This document shows positions 1 to 11,212 of a stretch of DNA of 64,000 bases, piece after piece; the stretch's first letter is position 1, and every line of letters starts with the position of its first letter. The position numbers and the translations under genes are program-made. The stretch comes from Parasponia andersonii (Eukaryota > Streptophyta > Magnoliopsida > Rosales > Cannabaceae). The notes beneath the pieces were generated by a model that saw only the letters and a list, made by a program, of their open reading frames with translations, was not told the DNA's origin and did not search any database. The DNA lies in contig JXTB01000376.1 in assembly GCA_002914805.1 (NCBI GenBank), forward strand, positions 299,356-363,355, read 5' to 3'.

Positions 1-1874
1 ATAAAAGAAAAAATAATCAATATACTAATATCCCTATGGGGGCATGTATTAATAGTATTAAAATATGTATGTCCATGGAAACTGATTGGTGTTCGATTGA
101 TTGCGACGTGGGAGAACGCACAATTGGGTGAAATCAAGTCAATAACATTTTTTTTTTCTAGACTTATTACTATCTATTATTGCAATTGTTATTATTATTT
201 TACACATATGGCAAATATGTTGATAATTTGATTAAGCTTCCGTTGGGACTTGGGAGACAACTAATGAAATAAACAGAAGAATACTCAGTTAGTATAAGTA
301 AATATAGATGGCATCAACTTGTTATCATAATATATGCATACCTACGTACGTAAATACACCACATACCAAATATCATTAATTTTCCCATGATGTATGAAAT
401 TGTATTATTCCATAATTTTCGATCCTTAATTAGGCATTCATAACCAGTCAAGTGAAATTATTTTTTATTTTCACTTGATTCAAAACATAGGAAACGATAT
501 GCGTGGAAGATCAATTACGTGCATGCATTGCAATTATTTAACTATATATTAAAACAATATTCCAAGCAGAAATAAGTACCTATTATTCAATATTTGATTA
601 TATAACTAATTTGCTTAACTTCTATCCACTTACACAATAATTGAATAAGAAAAAACATAGTCCAAAGACATAGTCACACCTTAAGTTAAAAAGGAGATAA
701 GGGAATATAGAAGAGGAACAAACAGATTTATTTTGTCTTACTTTATGAGTTGGAAACAATTACCGAATTACGTGTAATGGATTTTATCCTAATGATAAGA
801 TACTTGTATGCTTTTTATGCAAATTTTCTCTCTTTATATTTTAATAATTAATCCACAACTTTTCTATGAAAGAGAATTGGAGAGGAGAACGAATCCCTTG
901 ATCAATAAAGATTTAATAAATGTATGAAACCACATAGGGGACATATATTTTATGAGAATAGGTGTGAGTCAATTCACTTCTATGATAATCCCATCAGCTG
1001 TGGCAGTTTTTGTTTCTAAACCTTTAATCTTTTGGCTTCTTACTGCTAAAACCAATACTATAGCCTAAAAAAATAAAGAAAAAACACATAAAGCAAAGTG
1101 ATATCAACCTACTAAAGTAAATTTATATCTAAATATATATATATGTGATACTTGTTTCTCATGATTAGGTTATAAGGTTAGCGTTGCTAGTAGTCTAAGA
1201 TATATTATTACCAATGTTAATTAATAACACTCTTTATATTGTAACAAACATATAAATTATTGTTACCTAGTGTAAATAGTATTGTTGACAGGACCCACAT
1301 TATGTAATAAAGGGTCACAATGTAACTCTTTCGCATTTTTGTAATTTGATAAATTGACTAACTAACCTATTACACAAAAAATATAGATTTCGTTTGGCCT
1401 TTCAGGAACTTGAAAGGTTTTGAACGAATTGGGTGAGTTACTATCGGGATAAATATAATTAGAGAGAGCAATTACAAAAATATCTTTAGACATAAATGGT
1501 ACAGGGTCATATATTACAAATTAATATTCGTTTATTTCAAATAAAACAGAATGACATGCATGTTATTCTCGCCAATTATTTTACGGTCTATGTGGCCTTC
1601 TACAGGTATTTTTGTTTTGATGCGATCTTTATAATTTTATATTTCAGAAAGTTGGTAATTCTAGTGAGTATTTGACACCAACTGAATTCTTAAAGATAAT
1701 ATTTACTAGATTATTTATTTATTATGAGATTATCTAATTAGATTACCTTTGTTTATAAAATATAAATACATCGTAGATTTCTTTATTCTAAACATTCTCT
1801 TTAGATATTCTTTATGATATTTTCTCTATTCTAGCATGTATATTTATCCTTGCAGTTTTACAGACTTCTTAATT
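1..1874. other. Gene-free AT-rich DNA
   Basis: No open frame of credible coding quality is seen on either strand. The sequence is AT-rich with short homopolymer runs. I see no terminal repeats, RNA gene or regulatory site that I can support. Confidence 0.6.
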
Positions 1875-2205
1875 AGGTTTCGTTTGGAACTTGTACTTAT
1901 TAGGTTTTGTTTAGAACTTGTACTTTTAGAGGGAGAGAAAAAAATTTCAAAAGATTCTATTTTTTTTTTGTTTGGATTGAAACCAAAAAATGATAGAAAT
2001 TTTTTTCAAAAAAGGTGAAAAATTTAATTTCATGTCATTTTTTAGTATATAGAATTTTGAAACATTAATTAGTGAGACCAAAAATATCAAAATAAAATTC
2101 TATAAAATTTTAAGAAATTTTAGGAAAAATATTTTCTTCTTTTTTTTTCCATATTTTTTTCCTTGCAAATTTTTTCTTCCAAAATCTGGATTCCAAACAG
2201 GGTCT
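1875..2205. mobile_element. Small MITE-like repeat, copy 1
   Basis: The left edge reads CGTTTGGAACTTG and the right edge TTCCAAACAGGG, which together form a short inverted terminal repeat. The interior is AT-rich with no coding capacity. A related stretch occurs at 58,970-59,230, sharing the CGTTTGGAAC start, a TTTGGATTGAAA block and an ATTAATTAGT block in the same order. The left edge itself is partly doubled (a second TTTGTTTAGAACTTG about 30 bp further in). The superfamily is not determined and no clear target duplication is seen. Confidence 0.45.
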
Positions 2206-2392
2206 TGTTTTGCATGAAATGGCTTCCCTTCACGGATACTTAAATGACTTAATCCCTTCATGGATGCATAAATGACTTGATCTCTTAATCAGTATGTAGG
2301 CAGCTCTGTCAATGTAGCTCTAATTAATTAATCAAGTTTTTCTTCCTCTGTTGATGTAGAATTCCAAATGTTCATGCACTGTCTATAAATAC

Positions 2393-2423
<31 letters not shown>
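2393..2423. repeat. (AT)n microsatellite
   Basis: An almost uninterrupted run of alternating T and A, about 30 bp. It is simple-sequence DNA with no evident function. Confidence 0.85.
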
Positions 2424-2643
2424 CACTTTTCTAGTTTTATTACTTTCTGGTGGATGTGTTTATCTTTTTTTTTTCCTTATAAGTTCCTTTGGGGAAGTTC
2501 ATAAGCCCACAAAACAATAAATAGTTGCAAGTGTAAAACATTCTCCAACAAAATAAAGAAACCAAAATTATCTTTCTTTTGGTAAAGATATGTAGTACCG
2601 ATTTTCCCTTTCGTTTTGGTAAAGGCACAAATTGAAATTGACA

Positions 2644-2753
2644 AATTTTTTTTTCAAAAAATTCTTTTATTATAAAATTAATATATAAATTGGCCTAATT
2701 AGAATTCGAACTACTCCAAGAATCCTAAACCAATTGAACTAACCTTAATTGGC
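2644..2753 (-). mobile_element. tRNA-derived SINE with intact target duplication
   Basis: Read on the minus strand the element starts at 2753. It has an RNA polymerase III A-box-like motif (TAGTTCAATTGG) followed about 20 bp later by a B-box-like motif (AGTTCGAATTC), as in a tRNA-derived SINE head, then an AT-rich body and an A-rich 3' tail. It is bounded by an exact 11-bp direct repeat TGAAATTGACA at 2633-2643 and 2754-2764, as expected from LINE-assisted insertion. At about 110 bp it is short for a plant SINE. The perfect flanks argue for a fairly young insertion. The family was not identified. Confidence 0.7.
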
Positions 2754-3191
2754 TGAAATTGACACTTAATTTTGATCTTGAAGTTCCTAAAACAAATCTA
2801 AATTTAGCTGATTATTAACTAATAATATTATGTTTGCATATAAATCAAGATAAATAGGTCAAATATTATGTGTATATATATACATGGCCATAATCTAGTA
2901 GGTATTATTTTTTTTTAGCCGATGAATCATTATCTAATGACGATCATATCATTATCTAATGACGACCATAATTTAAGCAGTTAAAAAAAAATTAAAAAAA
3001 TAAGTATACATTATTTAATATTTTTCTCTTTTTATTTTTTACCATAAAAAGACATATGTGATAAATTTTAATAAAGCAAACTAATACTTATAAATAGGTA
3101 AAAAAAAATATCTACTTGATTAGTGCCCAAATATATCATTCTTTCTCTTCTCATTACCAAATTTTTTGTTGTCATTTTTCAATACCAAATT

Positions 3192-3314
3192 CAATATGGG
3201 TACATATTATATGTACTCATAATTCTCAATCAATTTCAACAATATTTCACTTCACTTTTGACACAATATGGGTACATATTATATGTACTCATAATTCTCA
3301 ATCAATTTCAACAA
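3192..3314. repeat. Exact 51-bp direct repeat containing a palindrome
   Basis: Positions 3192-3242 and 3264-3314 are identical over 51 bp, separated by 21 bp. Each copy contains the inverted repeat GTACATA-TTA-TATGTAC, so each could form a hairpin. The exact identity in otherwise decayed DNA suggests a recent local duplication. Confidence 0.8.
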
Positions 3315-4577
3315 ACTTCCCTAAAGTAATAAAATAAGGCTAGAGAAATTTATAGTCTCTTGAAGCAAAAATAAATTTGTCTAGTTAAAGAGTTAGACAA
3401 CTAGCTAGGAGTTAGGACAGCTTCAATAGGAGTCGGACCAGTGCTTTCCTTTCCCTTTTTTTTCAATCTTTTCTTTTTACTCCCATTTAGTGTACCACAT
3501 ATTTTAATGTTTAACCATCTAGCACAGTACCAATGGAAAAGACAAAAAAAAAAAATCAAAAAGTGTTACCAAATATANGTGTTTAATCTTGCCGTAATTT
3601 TACTGTGAACAAAAAATAACTACGACAAAATAAAAGTTTAATACGACCAAAAAAAAAGTCTAAGTATTTGATACATTTATTTACAAAATCATCGTACTAT
3701 TTAAAATATTGAATATTTAAGTGTTTGTAAAACTATAACTTATCTGTAATTTATAATAAAATTTTAAGAAATTTGTATTGAAACAGTAGAATCAACTTTG
3801 TTAAAATAACTCTTATTCTCAAAATAGCGGTTATAAATCATTTTTAAAATATGCTGACAAAATCAAACCCAAACAGGGCATAAGATAACGAAGTAAACCC
3901 TGAAAGACTATTTGTCTAACTTGCTAAAACATTTTTCTCATGACTATAAGAAATTATACAATAGGACATACCAACAAAAAAAAAAAGAAAAAAAAAAGAA
4001 AAGTCATTCACCAAAGCTGTTGAAACTAAATTTTCACTAAAAGGAAAAACAACTACTTTTGTGAAAGCAGTCACAATCCATGTTACATATATGGAGAATT
4101 TAACTTGAAGTACATTAGTGATCATGATGGTAACTAAATTTATTTTCATTCAAAACTAACAATTATGTTGTAACTAATATAAAAAGTTATCACTAAATGT
4201 TTAATTGCGTACTATTTTGTAGTGATCAATAACTCTCTTCTAATTATAAACGAACATTAAGAAGTAAATTAATCAGCAAAGTTTTTGATCTTTACTTATA
4301 TTATTTTAAAATTCAAAATTTTACATTCATTTTGAATAATTTTTCTTTGGACTCACCTTAAATACTCTATTTAAATTTATATTGGTCTATATTGATTAAT
4401 GTGTTTCAAAATTAACTAAAACAATTTCAATGTATGCCTCTTCAGAAAAAATTTCTTAACTCGATCACTGATCTAGATGTATGACTCTTATCTTATGTAA
4501 TTTATTAGACATACGCACAAACTAAACTATTAAATTTGTCACTAAATAAAATCAAGTTAAACTAACTAATATGTATG

Positions 4578-4608
<31 letters not shown>

Positions 4609-5216
4609 TGCGTAATCAATATATATATATATATATGCAACAATTTGTTATTGTACAAAGACTAAAAGTACTATAATATATTGCTATAGACAAGACCAAC
4701 CAATTATGTGTGTATTGGAACATTACACTCCCTAAACCGCTGATGGATGCATATAATGTTCTTAGTACTGACGTACAGCTATTGGGTCAGCAAGATTTTT
4801 TTTTTTTAAGGTGCAATATATTTGCAAATAATAATGGACATTATAAGTCATGTATATATGCAACTATATTAGTATGATCTCCTTGTTGAGGTCCAAAAAT
4901 TGTTTACTTCACCATATTCTTGTCTCTATAGAAAAGACAAAAGGATACGTCCAAGATGATTACAAAGTGCAGGGAATAATTAAATTTGCAATTCACATGG
5001 CACGAAGGGAAAAAGGCACGATAAAGGAAAGAAGTGAAGGGCCACCAAAAAGGCCAAAACTTGCAAGACAAGGTAGCTCCGAAATCATTGTATGCTTTTG
5101 TAATAACTATATATGTCTATATACTTCGTGATACATTTTTGTTTTTTTCTTTTTTTGAGGGATACTTGATTATACACTAAATTAATCATATCAATATAAT
5201 CGATATTTTATACACT

Positions 5217-5363
5217 AATAAAATAATATGAAAACTTAACGAATCAAATGAAATTCAAACGATTAAACTAATTAAAAAAAACACACATATCATAATCAAA
5301 TAACATAAAAACTTAACGATTCAAATGAAAATCAAACGATTAAACTGATTGAAAAAACCACAC
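5217..5363. repeat. Imperfect tandem duplication of about 78 bp
   Basis: Two adjacent copies share the core AACTTAACGA-TCAAATGAAA and then TCAAACGATTAAACT, with scattered differences. There is no coding potential. Confidence 0.65.
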
Positions 5364-6041
5364 CGTTGTAATTTTTTTGTACACTACTATATAGTTTCTG
5401 ACAAAAAAAAATATTAAGAGTTTATTGTGAAAAAAATCTTGAAAAAAAAATGGTAAAATTTCGAAGTTCCGTTGCACAATGGTGAAATGTAAAATAATAT
5501 TGCAGTAAATAATTAAGTTTTCATTTTGTGGAAGGGCCGGTATTTATTGGTAAATTTCCTGTGTCTATATCAATTAGTAAATTGTCACCCTCATATAATT
5601 AAATAGCAGAACCCAAGCTCTCAATAAGTGTACTATAGTACAAACCTACAAGGCTACAATGTTGGTATACTTGACTGTAATTTTACGGTCATCTTCTGCT
5701 AGTATAGAAAAAGCATTTTTTTATTTCGTTTTTCACTTTATTAATTCATTGTAGATGCTGGAAATTAATGTAATATACACCACAACAAAAGTCCTATAGA
5801 AAATATTTGATTGTTGTCGTTTTAAATGTTGACAAGAAGCTATATATTTCTAGCTTAGGTTCTTTCTTTCTTAACCCTAGCAAAATAAATAAGTAATAAG
5901 AAATTTATAGTCGTTATCAATCGAGTATTACAAAGCTACAACTACTAAAAATTCGACAGCAAAATTAAATTAATGTCTACTGCTGATGCTGACAACCTAA
6001 TTAGTGTCCGACTGCGTCTAATAGATGATGGGTCGTTAGCT

Positions 6042-6895
6042 GGGACGGAGCAAGATTTCTCACCAAAGTAAACGTGAGTCGTAATTATAATTCAAAAAAT
6101 AATTAAAAATAATAATAAATATTATAATTTACTTAATGCATTTTTATTCCTTAAAAGTGTCGATAAATGAGACTTATTATCAATATCATTAAATATGTTT
6201 TTTTCAATATAAATAAATACATTATTATTCATCAATTCATCACATATTTTATTACTTAGCCGATTCTTCAAAAAATTCATAGAATAAAACATCATCTATA
6301 TATTAGCAATAGTAATTAGTAAAATTAATATTAATATTATGAGTCGATAAATGATATGCTAAACATTATGTCTTATTATCTCAACCATTTTCTATGCAAG
6401 ATCACTGATACTTTTCAATCTATTAAATTTCTCACTGAAACGCAAATTAATTATATATATATTTCAAGTTGATGATCAAGTTTCATGAGATCTATAATAG
6501 AAAAGTTTTTTGTATAATACTCGGTAAAGTGAGTTGACTTTTTCTTGTTAGAAGTTAAAAATATATCACATGGATACAATTATGCCATAAAAAAAAACAA
6601 GTCTGAAAAGCATATATTTTCTTTATTGAATTTATTTGAAATCAATTAAGATGAAATAATGAGCTATATTAATTCCGAAATGGGTTTGGATTTTTTTTAT
6701 TAACTAATGAAATAAAATTTTAATTGTAGGTTTATGAGGTTTTATTGTATTTTTAAAATTTTGTAGGAGATTTAATCTTATTTTTCAAACTTTTTTAAAA
6801 GTTATATAAAAAAATTTAACAAATTTAATGAATATATAAAAAAATAAAAATAAAAATTTAGAGGGGGGGCTAGCCAGCAAGCTGGCTCCGTCCGT
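6042..6895. mobile_element. Possible decayed DNA transposon with GGACGGAGC ends
   Basis: GGGACGGAGC at about 6042 is mirrored by GGCTCCGTCC near 6884-6893, giving a short inverted repeat around about 850 bp of AT-rich DNA. No intact transposase frame is present and no target duplication was recognised. The pairing could be coincidental, so this is a low-confidence call. Confidence 0.3.
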
Positions 6896-8670
6896 GGTTG
6901 TTGGAACCAAATGGCATAAAGTAAATTAATAAAAAAGAAGAATTAATCCCTAATACTGAGGGAAAAAAGGGTGAGCTGCCAAATAACAACATAATTCTTG
7001 CTTTACACAGGTATGCGTTACTAATAATCATCATATATTAGTTTATGTGTTTATCTTGTTGGATTATTATATACACATTCTTTCCTTGAATTCAATATTT
7101 CTTAAACTAAAATTTCATTTATCAAATGAATAATTCAATATAATAATCAAAGTATAAATAATATTCATTACGGTAAAACTGTTATATTTCACTAAGGAGG
7201 CTAGGAAATACATAACCCAACTACATGAGATATAACTAGAGCTATATAAGGATACCTCTTCGATCTTCAACATCCTCTGCCACCAAAGTTAGTTCTTCTG
7301 ACCGCTATTGTGATGAATTTTTTGCAAAAATCGATCTTAAACTGAACAAAATCTTCTAAATTTGGGCCACAAAAGTCTCAAGACAAACATTATAAAACAC
7401 TAATATAGAGAAAATAAATATAACTCATACATATTTAGAATAGTTTGCATAAAACATTCATAAATCTAAATCTAAATCTAAGATAACTTACGTCTTCACG
7501 TATAGAAAGAATTATTGAAAACGAAAAAAAAAAAAAAACAAGAAAAAGTTCCGCCAGAGAGGAATTTTCCGATCTCCTTCTCTAACAGAATGTAAATATT
7601 GATAAATGGAAGTTACAAAGAGGATGAAGAGAATATTTTGAGGAGAAAGGGGCTAGGATTTGGAATTAGTAGGGCACGATTTGAATTAAATTTTCTGTCT
7701 CCGAATACTATGAAAATGATCAATTTTCCAAGTCTCCCTGGATCCCCAAATATTACGACACTCTATTAAAAAAACTGAAAAAAATAAATAAATAATGGTT
7801 TTCGCAGTTTTCAGATCCATTCAATTAACTATATTCAATCCCATGCTTTCTCTTTCACATTCAAACGCATTTTCACAAGTTTTGAATGAGTTTTTTGCAA
7901 AAATTTCACGCACATCCAAATTTAAAAATTAAAGGAATCGAACTTAATACCCTTTAATTGTAATCTTATGAGTTTTTAAAAACTCGTTATTCGGATTGCG
8001 AACCAACAACGCCAGTGTCTTACAATTTTGTCTAGAGACTACACTCAAAAATTCTAAAATGGTATATGTATATGTATCTGTAAATATATACTTGACTGTT
8101 TATCTAGAGTTTGTAGTTGTGGTATCACTTCTGAGGGTAAGGTGATTCACTTTATTAAGGCACACGAACTTTTTTTTCAGTTTTATTTTTTGCTCTGAAA
8201 AAAAAAAAACTTTAATTAAAAAATAAAAAATAAAATGGTTGAAACATGAGGACCAAACCCCCAGAAAAAAGGCGCAAGAACTTTGTCAAGCCACGTAACT
8301 TTGTCAAGCCACATGAGGCACGCGATTCATTTCTTTTTGGTATGCCAAGAAATTGGTCCATTACGGGACCATACACCTATTTACTAGAGTCTAGATTTGG
8401 ACCATCTTTAAATATGTATATTTAGACTATAGTTGTAAAAATAAGGAAATTTCATTTTGGCATGCCAAAAAGTCATTGTAGTTCTATTATTGTAGCGTGA
8501 GAGTATATTTGTCTTTTAGCTAAACTCTTTCTACCCCCCCCCCCCCCCAACCCCACCAATTACCACAAAATTCCTCTTTGCTGTCCCCCTTTAAATACAC
8601 GTACGGTAAATAAAACACGTCACTTATATAAAGACATCCTAATAGATATGTTCTGAATGTACGAATATTC
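6896..8670. other. Gene-free AT-rich DNA
   Basis: No gene is supported. It contains a homopolymer of 15 C at 8534-8548 and an 18-bp near-repeat (AACTTTGTCAAGCCACRT) near 8280-8312. Nothing else was recognised. Confidence 0.55.
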
Positions 8671-9523
8671 AGGTTAATGATATTATTCGTCCCTAATTTA
8701 TTATTATTTTAATACATTGTTTCTCAGTATATTTTTGCGGTATTTAAGTACTAAATGTTTTTCTTTTTGATATTATTGGTTTTTTTAGTATATTTCATCT
8801 AATATTCCATTAAAATTTATTTGAATGAGAGAAATTTTATATTATTGATCTTAATTTTTCAATTGTTACAGAATTTAGTCTCTAATTTTTCTTTTTGTAT
8901 TTGTATTTCCGATTAACAATATTGCATCTATCAATCTTTCAAAAAATTAAAATTCAAAAACAAATATAAAATAAATAGTTCATTTAAAAAACTAAATTCA
9001 AAAAAGAAAAAAAAAATTGTATGAATAAACCTTAGTTTATATCAAATTATAATAACTTTATGAACAAAATCAAACTATAATAACTTTATGAATAAAAAAT
9101 TATTATCTTATTATTTTTAGAATTAAAAAAATATCACATACACGCTTTTATATTAGTCACTTTTGACTGAAAGTTTACTATATTTATTAAATGTCTATGT
9201 AATTATGAATGATTATTCTAAAAAATTAATTAATTAATTGCAGCAAATAAGTTTGAAATTTTTTTTATAATATTCCATTATATGTTCATTTCTTATATAA
9301 TTGTATCTGCCAATCTTTCAAAAAATTAAAATTTAAAATTTTAATTTTTTAAAAAATTAGCAGATGTAATATTATTAATCGAAAATATGAACACAAAAAA
9401 TATGGACTAAATTATTAAATTATTGAAAAATTAAGATCAATGGTGTAAAATTTCTCTCAAATAAAACTGAGGACCCATTTATTAAAATAGTAATAAGTCA
9501 AGAATTAACAGTGCCATTAACCC
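8671..9523. mobile_element. Foldback/MITE-type element with long inverted arms
   Basis: The first 270 bp or so is an imperfect reverse complement of the last 200 bp. Left blocks GGTTAATGATATTATTCG, TTGATCTTAATTTTTCAAT and TTTCAAAAAATTAAAATT find their complements in reverse order on the right. The left edge is AGGTTAATG and the right edge reads ATTAACCC. CGAATATT before and CGAATATA after may be an imperfect target duplication. The interior has no coding sequence. It is probably a non-autonomous DNA transposon that would form a long hairpin if transcribed. Confidence 0.6.
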
Positions 9524-9563
9524 GAATATATATAACAAAAACGATTCATTCAAAACAAAACAA

Positions 9564-9693
9564 AGACAACATTAGTATTTATTTAAGTTGTATTAACTTT
9601 GCTTTCATAGGTACTAGCCGATTAAACGATAGACAACATTAGTATTTAAGTTTTATTAACTTTGCTTTCATAGGTACTAGCCGATTAAACGAT
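9564..9693. repeat. Tandem duplication of about 65 bp
   Basis: Two adjacent copies (9564-9630 and 9631-9693) share the block CTTTCATAGGTACTAGCCGA and the flanking GACAACATTAGTATTT. The second lacks 4 bp. It lies in non-coding DNA about 350 bp from the retrotransposon. Confidence 0.8.
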
Positions 9694-10043
9694 AAGGATC
9701 AGAAGCCATCGGATGTGTCCAATGACTCCTGTTCAAATTATAGAGATAAGCACCATCTTGATTAATATAGTATCTGAAAGATTACAATCCTTCTTCTTTC
9801 TCTTTTTGACCTTGGGAGTATAGTTTTAACTTAACGACATTCACATTGAGGACATATTTACGAAATGAAAAGAACAGTAAATAGAAAGAGTTTGAAGAGT
9901 AAGAAGAAGGAATAAAAAATTAAGTCATACTTTTCCAATTTCGAATTTCCAGGCCAAAATTTGTGTCCTCAATGTCTAAGTAAACACATGAATGCATGGA
10001 AAAAAGAGCATTTCCCTTACTTTTAGTCCCTATTGGTCCTTTA

Positions 10044-10048
10044 CTTAT
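10044..10048. repeat. Target-site duplication CTTAT (left)
   Basis: CTTAT directly precedes the left LTR and recurs at 22507-22511 directly after the right LTR. A 5-bp duplication is usual for Ty3/Gypsy integration. It shows that both LTRs belong to one insertion. Confidence 0.9.
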
Positions 10049-10869
10049 TGTTGGAGCAGTTTCTTACCAACCGTCCACGTGTCTCGAATTGTTGATGCTG
10101 TATTCTCCAACTGTCCACGTGCTCTTGCTATACCACAGTACTCTGAACTCCAAGCAAGATCGGAGAGGCCGGGGTGGCTACCTGCAAAGACTCTCCGATG
10201 CTTAAGTCAGCGATTTATCTTTGATACAAGGTAGCAAGAGAATATTTCAGTATGAATATATATATGTTTCTTGTTCACAGGCTTTTTTATATACTTCTGT
10301 TTTTTTTAAGCGTACATACCCCTCTCAGGGATGCATGGCTCTTATATATGTAGTCCTGAGATTGTGATCTATACGGGTCTCAATCTCAGGACTGAGTACC
10401 TTTCTCCTCAAAATCTTTTTTAGCAGTCACGGGCCGAGATTTCTGCGATCTCCTATGTATTGCCGCGACCTGATTTCCGCCGCCTCTTACGGCTTCAATC
10501 TGTCAGGGGTAAAATTTGGGTAAATCGCCGTTCTATCAGGACGGCTTGTCCCTCACGCACGCCTACCCAGAATTGCATTAAATGCTCTGTCTGGGTCTGG
10601 GCCGTGAGTTGCTTTCCATTGTATTCAATCGGAAGACCCTTGGGGCTTCTGACCCTCCCAACTGCCGAGGTATGGGATACTGTACTCAGGTGACAGACCC
10701 TTGGGACTTCCGACCCCCAGCTGTCGAGGTTGAGGTCAGACTGGGCCGGACTGTCCAGGGTCAGTAATGAGCTCGGCCCTAACTTCGGACGACCCAATGG
10801 CCGATTGTGAGATCACGTGCGACCCGCGTGGCCTTCCACGTGGCGTATGGCTTGGAAACAGGTCCCACA
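10049..10869 (-). repeat. Left LTR (3' LTR of the element)
   Basis: It runs from TGTTGGAGCAG to GGTCCCACA on the plus strand and matches 21,686-22,506 along its whole length. It carries four G-boxes (CACGTG) at 10,076, 10,116, 10,814 and 10,837. On the minus strand it follows the polypurine tract, so it is the 3' LTR. Confidence 0.93.
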
Positions 10870-10885
10870 ACTGCCCCCATTTCCC
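10870..10885 (-). other. Polypurine tract
   Basis: On the minus strand GGGAAATGGGGGCAGT abuts the 3' LTR. In the family such a purine run primes plus-strand DNA synthesis. Position and composition fit; function is inferred. Confidence 0.75.
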
Positions 10886-10950
10886 TACTTGACAGACTCG
10901 TGTCCATCAAGTGGGGAAATCGCCTCTCCGTTCCTCCAATCTAGGGGACG

Positions 10951-11160
10951 CACGTGATTCCCCTCTTACCGATGCGAAGGTACGCCATCCCATATCACGA
11001 GATCTGTTTGAAATTTGAAGTTCGGACTGCTCAGCTTCCCTTATTCTCCCCTTTTCCAGAAAAAACTCTTCGGCTTCTCCTCTATAAAAACCATAATTGT
11101 GTTCATTTGCCATTTTACTAAAATTTTCAATCATTCTAACCTCATAAAATCCTAGGGTTT
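10951..11160 (+). promoter_or_regulatory. Promoter-like region of the antisense gene
   Basis: It contains a G-box CACGTG at 10,951-10,956, a TATA box TATAAAAA at 11,083-11,090, and a telo-box-like motif CCTAGGGTTT at 11,151-11,160 in what would be the leader. The first ATG of the antisense gene follows at 11,213, about 100 nt after an expected start site near 11,115. The arrangement is that of an ordinary plant polymerase II promoter. It lies inside the retrotransposon and faces opposite to gag-pol. Confidence 0.6.
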
Positions 11161-11212
11161 CTGCTTCCTTCTCCTCTAAAGACTCTTACTCTTTTAGTCA
11201 CGTTACGATACA

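Larger units (their letters stand above)
2765..6041. other. Gene-free AT-rich DNA with small duplications
   Basis: No supported gene is seen. The stretch holds the direct repeats at 3192-3314 and 5217-5363, AT microsatellites near 4577-4600 and 4619-4637, and one ambiguous base (n) at 3578. A weak exon-like stretch at 4932-5072 is discussed as a finding only. Confidence 0.55.

Noticed and set aside
10460-10797. Open frames of 77-100 codons inside the left LTR, repeated in the right LTR
   Set aside because: They lie in LTR sequence, occur on both strands, and have no recognisable domain; GC-rich LTR sequence opens frames by chance.
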